NCBI RefSeq assembly: GCF_006783905.1
Contig: NZ_VFPE01000002.1
Location: 434,001-498,000 of the forward strand
DNA: 64,000 bases
Direction of reading: 5' to 3'
Source of the DNA: Microbacterium kyungheense
Lineage (GTDB): Bacteria; Actinomycetota; Actinomycetes; Actinomycetales; Microbacteriaceae
The translations under genes were made by a program, and so were the position numbers. The notes below the pieces were generated by a model. It searched no databases. It was not told the origin of the DNA and saw only the letters and a program-made list of their open reading frames with translations. Shown here piece after piece: positions 58,504-64,000 of the stretch. Numbering within the stretch: the first letter of the stretch is position 1; the number at the start of each line of letters is the position of its first letter.

Positions 58504-58713
58504 TCAGCTGTCTGCGGGGCCCTCGTCGCGAGCGTTCCAGTCCTCCGAGCCGATCGAGTCGGTCGGCTCGGGCGTGGGCTCGCGCTGTTCCACGAAATGC
58601 GGCAGCGGGTTCACGATCTCTTCGTGCGGGATCGCCTTGAGCTCGTCGATCTCTGCGCGGAGCTCCGCGAGGTCGCTGCCGTCGTGTTCGGGGGCGTCGG
58701 GAGTCGAGGTCAT
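58504..58713 (-). CDS. Small acidic hypothetical protein, 69 residues
   Basis: A 69-residue, highly acidic, Pro-rich protein (LAELRAEIDELKAIPHEEIVNPLPHFVEQ) with a short helix in its first half and a disordered tail. No signal peptide or membrane segment. No family recognised. The ATG lies 6 nt after TAGGCT, so it is leaderless and its start is well supported. It is divergent from the ABC exporter. Confidence 0.72.
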   Translation of the reverse strand: MTSTPDAPEHDGSDLAELRAEIDELKAIPHEEIVNPLPHFVEQREPTPEPTDSIGSEDWNARDEGPADS

Positions 58714-58719
58714 ACCGCG

Positions 58720-58725
58720 AGCCTA
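58720..58725 (-). promoter_or_regulatory. -10 box, leaderless promoter of the acidic small protein
   Basis: TAGGCT on the minus strand, 6 nt before the ATG at 58713. Confidence 0.5.
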
Positions 58726-58755
58726 GCGTCGCGCCGCCCATGTCGACACGCTCAC

Positions 58756-58761
58756 TAGGCT
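58756..58761 (+). promoter_or_regulatory. -10 box, leaderless promoter of the ABC exporter
   Basis: TAGGCT, 7 nt before the GTG at 58769, 31 nt from its divergent twin. Confidence 0.55.
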
Positions 58762-58768
58762 TGACGGG

Positions 58769-60679
58769 GTGAGCATGCGCGGTGGTGGTGGCGGGGGAGG
58801 GCATCCCGGGTTCCGGCCCGTCGACACCGAGGCGCAGCGGCGCGCGAACGCCTCGGCCCCGCGCATCCCGAATCTCGGCGCCCGCGTGGTGGGCCTGTTT
58901 CGCCCGTACCTGTGGTCGATCGTCTTCACCGGTGTGCTCGTCGTCGTCGGCGCCGGCATCGCGGTCATCCCGCCGCTGCTGGTGCAGCGCGTGTTCGACG
59001 ACGCGCTGTTCCCCGTGGACGGCTCGGCGCCCGACCTCGCTCTGCTGTGGCGGCTCGTGCTCGCGATGATCGCGCTGTTCCTGCTGGGCGCCGGCGTGGG
59101 CGTGCTGCAGACCTGGCTCACCTCCACCGTCGGCAACCGGGTCACCGGGGACCTCCGCACGAAGCTGTTCGACCACCTCCAGTCGATGGAGCTCGCCTTC
59201 TTCACACGCACCAAGACGGGCGTGATCCAGTCGCGGCTGCAGAACGACGTCGGCGGGGTGTCGGGCGTGCTGACCAACACCGTGACGAGCATCCTCGGCA
59301 ACGCGGTGACGGTCGTGGCCTCGCTCGTCGCGATGATCATCATCGACTGGCGCCTCACGCTGATCGCCGTCGTGCTGATGCCGTTCCTCGTGATCGTCCA
59401 GCGGCGCGTCGGCCAGGTGCGCGCACGCATCGCCGGTGAGACGCAGGAGTCGCTGTCGGAGCTGACGTCCATCACGCAGGAGACCCTGAGCGTCTCGGGC
59501 ATCCTCCTGTCGAAGTCGTTCAACCGGCAGCGCACCGAGTCGGCGCGGTACTCGGACGAGAACACCAACCAGGTGCGGCTGCAGGTGCGGCGCGCCATGA
59601 GCGGTCAGGGCTTCTTCGCGGTCGTCCAGGTGCTGATGGCCAGCGTGCCCGCGGTGATCTACCTCGTGTCGGGGTACTTCATCTCGGACGGCGCCGACGC
59701 GATCACGGCGGGCACCATCGTCGCCTTCACGACCGTGCAGGCGCGTCTGCTCATGCCGCTCATGGGCCTCATGCGCGTCTCGCTCGACCTGCAGACGTCG
59801 TCGGCACTGTTCGCCCGCATCTTCGAGTACCTCGACCTCGTCCCCTCGATCCAGGACGCCCCCGACGCCCTCGACGTGGCCGCGGCGCCCGGTCCGCTGG
59901 GACGGATCGAGTTCCGCGACGTCGTCTTCCGCTATCCGGATGCCGCGCCCGATGCGCATCCGACGCTGCGGGGCGTGTCGTTCGTCGCCGAGCCCGGCCA
60001 GCACGTCGCGTTCGTCGGTCCGTCGGGTGCCGGCAAGACGACCGTCCTCTACCTGACGCCGCGCCTGTACGAGGCGTCAGACGGATCCGTGCTGTTCGCG
60101 GGCGAGGAGGTGCGGCATCTGGGGCAGGAGTCCATCATCGACAGCGTGGGGATCGTGTCGCAGGAGACGTACCTGTTCCACGCGACGATCCGTGAGAACC
60201 TCCGCTACGCAAAGCCCGACGCGACAGACGCCGAGCTGGAGGCCGCCTGCCGCGCCGCGAACATCCACCACGTGATCTCGGGGTTCGAGAACGGCTACGA
60301 CACGGTCGTCGGCGAGCGGGGCTACCGTCTCTCGGGCGGTGAGAAGCAGCGCATCGCGATCGCGCGCGTCCTGCTGAAGGACCCGCCGGTGCTGCTGCTG
60401 GACGAGGCGACCTCGGCACTGGACACCGTGTCGGAGCGGGTCGTGCAGGAGGCGCTGGATGCCGCGTCCCGCGGCCGCACGACGCTCACGATCGCGCACC
60501 GCCTGTCGACGGTGATCGCCGCCGACGTGATCCACGTCGTCGAGGGCGGACGCATCGTGGAGTCGGGCACCCATGCCGAGCTGATCGCCGCCGGGGGTCT
60601 CTATTCCGAGCTCGCCGCGCAGCAGCTCGCGTCGTCGCGCATCCTCGAGGCCGAACAGGCCCTGGAGCGCGAGGACTGA
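58769..60679 (+). CDS. ABC transporter, fused permease-ATPase (exporter type)
   Basis: A 636-residue half-transporter of the type IV (MsbA/LmrA-like) fold. Residues 30-350 hold six helices (FRPYLWSIVFTGVLVVVGAGI, IALFLLGAGVGVL and so on); 360-620 are the ATPase with GPSGAGKTT near 417, signature LSGGEKQR near 525 and LLLLDEATSALD near 545. It probably works as a homodimer; the substrate is unknown. A His/Gly-rich N-terminal stretch GGGGGGGHPGF follows the GTG. Confidence 0.93.
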   Translation: MSMRGGGGGGGHPGFRPVDTEAQRRANASAPRIPNLGARVVGLFRPYLWSIVFTGVLVVVGAGIAVIPPLLVQRVFDDALFPVDGSAPDLALLWRLVLAMIALFLLGAGVGVLQTWLTSTVGNRVTGDLRTKLFDHLQSMELAFFTRTKTGVIQSRLQNDVGGVSGVLTNTVTSILGNAVTVVASLVAMIIIDWRLTLIAVVLMPFLVIVQRRVGQVRARIAGETQESLSELTSITQETLSVSGILLSKSFNRQRTESARYSDENTNQVRLQVRRAMSGQGFFAVVQVLMASVPAVIYLVSGYFISDGADAITAGTIVAFTTVQARLLMPLMGLMRVSLDLQTSSALFARIFEYLDLVPSIQDAPDALDVAAAPGPLGRIEFRDVVFRYPDAAPDAHPTLRGVSFVAEPGQHVAFVGPSGAGKTTVLYLTPRLYEASDGSVLFAGEEVRHLGQESIIDSVGIVSQETYLFHATIRENLRYAKPDATDAELEAACRAANIHHVISGFENGYDTVVGERGYRLSGGEKQRIAIARVLLKDPPVLLLDEATSALDTVSERVVQEALDAASRGRTTLTIAHRLSTVIAADVIHVVEGGRIVESGTHAELIAAGGLYSELAAQQLASSRILEAEQALERED

Positions 60680-60686
60680 CGGCTCA

Positions 60687-60705
60687 CCGCCGCGCCGTGC
60701 GGCGG
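60687..60705. terminator. Hairpin between convergent ABC and GT2 genes
   Basis: Perfect 7-bp arms CCGCCGC/GCGGCGG (60687-60693/60699-60705) with a 5-nt loop in the 28-nt gap between the two stop codons. Confidence 0.6.
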
Positions 60706-60707
60706 AC

Positions 60708-61664
60708 CTACCAGAGCCGTGCGGCGGTGATCGCCGTGGCGGCCGGTTCGGCGAGTTCCACGCCGTCGGCGCGCGCCCACAGCCTGCGGACGAAGGCGCC
60801 GAGCTCGCGTCGATAGGCAGGATCGGCGTGGTCGCGCGCGAGGTCGACCAGCGGCGGCAGATCCATCCCGAGGATGAGGCGTACGCGAGCGGCCGCCGCG
60901 CGGGTCTGGCCGGCGGCATCCAGCACGGCGATCCCGCCCGTGAGCGCCTCGAGATAATCGCGCATCACCGGCAACTCGCCCTTGTGCTGCGTGATCGACG
61001 ATCCGTCCGCCCGCTCGCGCCACTCCACCACCACGTCGGGGATGACGTCGAACGCCCGCGCGCGGGTGTAGAGCTGCTGCGCGACGATCTGGTCCTCGTA
61101 GGCCTTGCCGACCGGGAAGCGCACCCCGGTGCGCCGCCAGAGCTCGGTGCGGCTCACCTTCGACCACGCGACGATGTTGCCCGACGCCTCGGGGTGGACG
61201 TCGAGGGTCGTGCCGGTGCGCGCGGGATCGGTCGCCGCGGCCACCCACGGCTGCACCGATCCCGCGACGTAACGGCCGTCGGCCTCCGGACGCAGGCGCA
61301 CGTACGCGCCGAGCACGACGTCGCTGCCGCTGCCGCTGATCGTGCCGACGAGACGTTCGAGGGCGCGCGGGGTGTAGCGGTCGTCGGCGTCGAGGAAGCC
61401 GACGAGCGGCGTGCGCACGAGGTCGAGCCCGGTGTTCCGGGCCGCGCTCAGTCCGCCGCGCTCGCGGTGGTGCACGACCTGGAAGCGGTCGTCGTCCGCT
61501 GCCGCGGCGTCGAAGAGCGCGCCGGTGTCGTCGTTCGACGCGTCGTCGACGAGGACGGCCACCCAGTCGGTGAAGGTCTGTGCGCGGAGCGATTCGAGCG
61601 CCTCGGCGGCGTACGGGCCGACGTCGTAGCCGGGGACGATGACGGTCACGACAGGGCTCTGCAC
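60708..61664 (-). CDS. Family 2 glycosyltransferase
   Basis: A 318-residue GT-A-fold glycosyltransferase. It begins VVTVIVPGYDVGPYAAEALESLRAQ, with the sugar-nucleotide Asp in LVDDAS near residue 40 and the metal-binding DxD as LDADDRY near residue 93. The His/Trp-rich C-terminal half is variable. The donor and acceptor are unknown; no capsule or teichoic acid cluster is nearby. GTG start 7 nt after TAGGAT (61672-61677), leaderless. No transmembrane segment is evident. Confidence 0.88.
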   Translation of the reverse strand: MQSPVVTVIVPGYDVGPYAAEALESLRAQTFTDWVAVLVDDASNDDTGALFDAAAADDDRFQVVHHRERGGLSAARNTGLDLVRTPLVGFLDADDRYTPRALERLVGTISGSGSDVVLGAYVRLRPEADGRYVAGSVQPWVAAATDPARTGTTLDVHPEASGNIVAWSKVSRTELWRRTGVRFPVGKAYEDQIVAQQLYTRARAFDVIPDVVVEWRERADGSSITQHKGELPVMRDYLEALTGGIAVLDAAGQTRAAAARVRLILGMDLPPLVDLARDHADPAYRRELGAFVRRLWARADGVELAEPAATAITAARLW

Positions 61665-61709
61665 GTCCCCGATCCTAGGGTGCCGCGTGGGTGCGCCGGC
61701 CCGCCGACG

Positions 61710-62861
61710 TCATCCCGCGACCGCGGCGACCGAGGCTTCGACCGCGTCGGCGACCGCATCGAGGGGCGCGTTCAGCCAGCGCGGGAAGGTGAAGCGCACG
61801 GCCGTCTGCGCGACCTCGGGGGCGATGCCCATCGCCACGAGGACGTGCGAGGGCTCGTCGCTGCCGGCCGCGCAGGCCGACCCGCTCGACGACACCACAC
61901 CGCGTCGCTCCAGCTCGAGCAGGACGGCCTCGCCGCTCGTTCCGGCGAACGTGAAGCTCGCCGTGCCGGGGAGCCGGTGCTCGGGGTCGCCCGTGAGCCG
62001 CGCGGACGGCACGCGCTCCAGGACCCGGGCGATGAAGCGGTCCCGGATGCCGCTGACGCGGTCGGATGCCTCTTCGCGTTCCCGCTCGGCGAGCTCCAGT
62101 GCGGTGGCGACCCCGACGGCGCCGGCGACGTCCTCGGTCCCGCTGCGGCGTCCGCGCTCCTGGCCGCCGCCGTGCAGCAGCGGCTCCAGCGGGATGCGTC
62201 CCCGCACGCCGAGGACTCCGGTGCCCTTGGGCGCTCCGAGCTTGTGGCCGGCGAGCGAGATCGCGTCGTAGCCGAGCACGGCGGCCGACAGCGGCAGCCA
62301 GCCCGCCGCCTGGACGGCGTCGAGGTGCAGCGGCACGCCGCGCGCGTGCACGGCCGCCGCGAGGGCCGCGGCATCCTGGATCGTCCCGATCTCGTTGTTC
62401 GCGTACCCGACGGCGACCAGCGCGGTGTCGTCGCGCAGCGCGGCGGCGACGGCATCCACCGACAGGCGGCCGTGCTCGTCGACCGGCACACGGCTCGCCT
62501 CGAAGCCGTGGACCCGCTCGAGGTACGCGACCGATTCGAGCACCGACTCGTGCTCGATGGGCGTCGTCACGACGTGCGCGCGCCGATCCTCGCGCCGGAG
62601 GGCCGCGGCGATGGCGATCCCCTTGATCGCGAGGTTGTTGGCCTCGGTGCCGCCGCTCGTGAACACGATGTCGCCGGCGCGCAGTCCGAGCACGCGCGCG
62701 ACGCGGCCACGCGCGTCGGCGAGCGCTTCGGCCGCGGCCTCGCCGACCGTGTGATGGCTCGACGGGTTGCCGTACCACCGCGTAAGGTACGGCATCATCG
62801 CCTCGAGCACCTCGGGCCGCACCGGGGTGGTCGCCGCGTTGTCGAGGTAGAGCATGCTCAT
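61710..62861 (-). CDS. Cysteine desulfurase (NifS/IscS type)
   Basis: A 383-residue PLP enzyme that takes sulfur from cysteine for Fe-S clusters. It begins LYLDNAATTPVRPEVLEAM; PLP Lys207 is in ISLAGHKLGAPKGTG; the active-site Cys330 is in VSSSGSACAAGS. Length and a compact C-terminus match the IscS/NifS group. It follows nadC after 25 nt on the same strand, so it is the last gene of the nad operon and likely supplies sulfur to NadA's cluster. Start at ATG 62861 (GGAG upstream); an in-frame ATG at 62855 is possible. Confidence 0.92.
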   Translation of the reverse strand: MSMLYLDNAATTPVRPEVLEAMMPYLTRWYGNPSSHHTVGEAAAEALADARGRVARVLGLRAGDIVFTSGGTEANNLAIKGIAIAAALRREDRRAHVVTTPIEHESVLESVAYLERVHGFEASRVPVDEHGRLSVDAVAAALRDDTALVAVGYANNEIGTIQDAAALAAAVHARGVPLHLDAVQAAGWLPLSAAVLGYDAISLAGHKLGAPKGTGVLGVRGRIPLEPLLHGGGQERGRRSGTEDVAGAVGVATALELAEREREEASDRVSGIRDRFIARVLERVPSARLTGDPEHRLPGTASFTFAGTSGEAVLLELERRGVVSSSGSACAAGSDEPSHVLVAMGIAPEVAQTAVRFTFPRWLNAPLDAVADAVEASVAAVAG

Positions 62862-62886
62862 CGGGTTCTCCGGGAGGGGGATGCGG

Positions 62887-63744
62887 TCAGGCCGCGTCGA
62901 TCCGGACGTCGAGGCCGACGTCGAGAGCGCGCGCCGAGTGCGTGAGCGCGCCGACCGAGATGACGTCGACCCCGGTCTCGGCGATCGCGCGGACGGTCTC
63001 CAGCGAGACACCGCCCGATGCCTCGACGGTCGCCCGGCCCGCGACCTGGGCGACGCCCGTGCGCAGGTCGTCGAGCGAGAAGTTGTCGAGCATGATCGTG
63101 CCGATGCCGGCGGCGAGCACGGGCTCGATCTGGTCGAGCCGGTCCACCTCGACCTCGATGTGGGTGGTGTGGGGCAGGAAGTCCTTCGCCGCGAGCAGCG
63201 CGTCGGTGGGCGAGACCCCCTTCTGCGCGAGCACCGCGAGGTGATTGTCCTTGGCCATCACGGCATCCGAGAGCGAATGGCGGTGGTTGCGCCCGCCGCC
63301 GTCGCGCACGGCCTTGCGCTCGAACGCGCGCAGCCCGGGCGTGGTCTTGCGGGTGTCGGCGATCCGCGCCCCGGTGTGGGCGACCTCGGCGACGTAGGCG
63401 CCGGTGAGCGTCGCGATGCCCGACATGCGCTGCACGAAGTTGAGGCCGATGCGCTCGGCCGTGAGCACGCCGCGCGCGGGGCCCGTCACGACCGCGAGCA
63501 CGGCGCCCAGCTCGAACCACTCGCCGTCCTCGACCACCAGCTCGACGCCGATGCGCGGATCAGTGAGCCGGAAGGCGGCCTCGAAGACCTCGCCGCCCGA
63601 GAAGACGCCGCGCTCGCGTGCGACCAGATCGGCGCGGGCGACCGCATTCTCGGGGATGAGTGCCTCGCTCGTGAGGTCGCCCCAGGGTGCGTCCTCCTCC
63701 AGCGCGGCGCCGACGGCGCGGTCGATCACGGCTCGCGTCAGCAT
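62887..63744 (-). CDS. nadC: Nicotinate-nucleotide diphosphorylase (quinolinate phosphoribosyltransferase)
   Basis: A 285-residue enzyme making nicotinate mononucleotide from quinolinate and PRPP in de novo NAD synthesis. Signatures are ERIGLNFVQRMSGIATLTGAY near residue 98, ADTRKTTPGLRAFERKAVRDGGG near 128 and DNFSLDDLRTGV near 219, with VEASGGVSLETVRAIAETGVDVISVGALTHS near 244. ATG after GGAGG. Its start overlaps the nadB stop by 7 nt. Confidence 0.97.
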   Translation of the reverse strand: MLTRAVIDRAVGAALEEDAPWGDLTSEALIPENAVARADLVARERGVFSGGEVFEAAFRLTDPRIGVELVVEDGEWFELGAVLAVVTGPARGVLTAERIGLNFVQRMSGIATLTGAYVAEVAHTGARIADTRKTTPGLRAFERKAVRDGGGRNHRHSLSDAVMAKDNHLAVLAQKGVSPTDALLAAKDFLPHTTHIEVEVDRLDQIEPVLAAGIGTIMLDNFSLDDLRTGVAQVAGRATVEASGGVSLETVRAIAETGVDVISVGALTHSARALDVGLDVRIDAA

Positions 63745-64000
63745 GCGACGGCCTCCTTCTCGGGCGCGGCGGCCACCGCGCCAGCATCGTCGGAACGGTA
63801 GTGGGCGCCCACCGAGCCCCGGCGAGCGCGGGCGGCCGCGACCGCCCGCTCCGCCACGAGCAGCAGATTCTCGTCCTCGAAGTCGCGCTCGGTGCGCGGG
63901 GTGCGCGGCTGCGCGCGCCACGACGCGATGAGGGATGCCGCGTGGCCGAGGCCCGCTTCGTCGCGCACGAGTCCCGCGTCCTCCCACATCAGCTCCTGCA
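63738..64000 (-). CDS. nadB: L-aspartate oxidase, C-terminal part (truncated by window)
   Basis: The last 86 residues of L-aspartate oxidase, which oxidises aspartate to iminoaspartate, the substrate of quinolinate synthase NadA. The visible tail LQELMWEDAGLVRDEAGL and the closing ARRGSVGAHYRSDD are typical of the NadB C-terminal helical domain; the FAD and catalytic parts lie beyond the window. It overlaps nadC by 7 nt, and nadA is expected further upstream. Confidence 0.88.
   Translation of the reverse strand, partial: QELMWEDAGLVRDEAGLGHAASLIASWRAQPRTPRTERDFEDENLLLVAERAVAAARARRGSVGAHYRSDDAGAVAAAPEKEAVAC

Overview
The window is about 70% G+C by eye, dense with genes, and rich in GTG starts and 4-nt start/stop overlaps. 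Many genes have a TANNNT hexamer 6-8 nt before the start codon and no Shine-Dalgarno sequence, which is the leaderless layout typical of Actinomycetota. Gene content (eno-ftsB-DUF501, DUF4307 next to greA, DUF4245, SigL/RslA-like pair, type II NDH, class II FBPase and aldolase) points to Microbacteriaceae, most likely Microbacterium. This is an inference from protein resemblance, not from a search. I see no insertion sequence, phage, CRISPR array or replication origin. The longest non-coding gaps are about 210 nt, so no gap exceeds 300 nt.

Layout. 1-6.6 kb: end of a membrane protein, an O-methyltransferase, then eno-ftsB-DUF501-S8 protease and a type II NADH dehydrogenase, closed by a strong terminator and an unusual tRNA with a UAA anticodon. 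6.8-12.7 kb: a sugar-uptake locus (GH51 arabinofuranosidase, two CUT1 permeases, Tat lipoprotein binding protein, LacI regulator) without its own ATPase. 12.8-24 kb: small proteins, a PLP deaminase/aldolase with an ALO-type oxidase, LemA, two YcaQ-type DNA glycosylase paralogues, AI-2E exporter, threonine ammonia-lyase, GreA, DUF4307 and hemolysin III. 24-33 kb: UppS, a class V aminotransferase, a PIN-PhoH protein, a two-component system, fumarase and carbonic anhydrase. 33-38.5 kb: exonuclease VII genes, LtrA and IspH. 38.5-43 kb: a SigL/anti-sigma pair with a SigL-like promoter, MOSC protein, and divergent fba and glpX. 43-50 kb: RmuC, an exonuclease, methyltransferases, YchF, PlsC and a hydrolase-fold protein without the serine nucleophile. 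50-56 kb: a looser stretch of small and unknown proteins with short repeats. 56-64 kb: carboxymuconolactone decarboxylase-like protein, MFS exporter, ABC exporter, GT2 glycosyltransferase, and the nadB-nadC-cysteine desulfurase operon running off the right edge.

How genes work together. Central metabolism is represented by eno, fba, glpX, fumC and ndh. Isoprenoid and envelope supply is represented by ispH, uppS and plsC. DNA maintenance is represented by xseA/xseB, rmuC, YcaQ-like and Fpg-like proteins. NAD synthesis comes from nadB/nadC plus a sulfur donor likely serving the Fe-S enzyme NadA. No single large novel system stands out. The more interesting material is small-scale: a hybrid class I/class II tRNA-Leu(UAA), two leaderless upstream mini-ORFs coupled to downstream genes, a 17-bp hairpin that buries the ftsB start, a 40-residue Cys-rich protein, two fold-retaining proteins lacking a catalytic residue, and several perfect palindromes in promoters.
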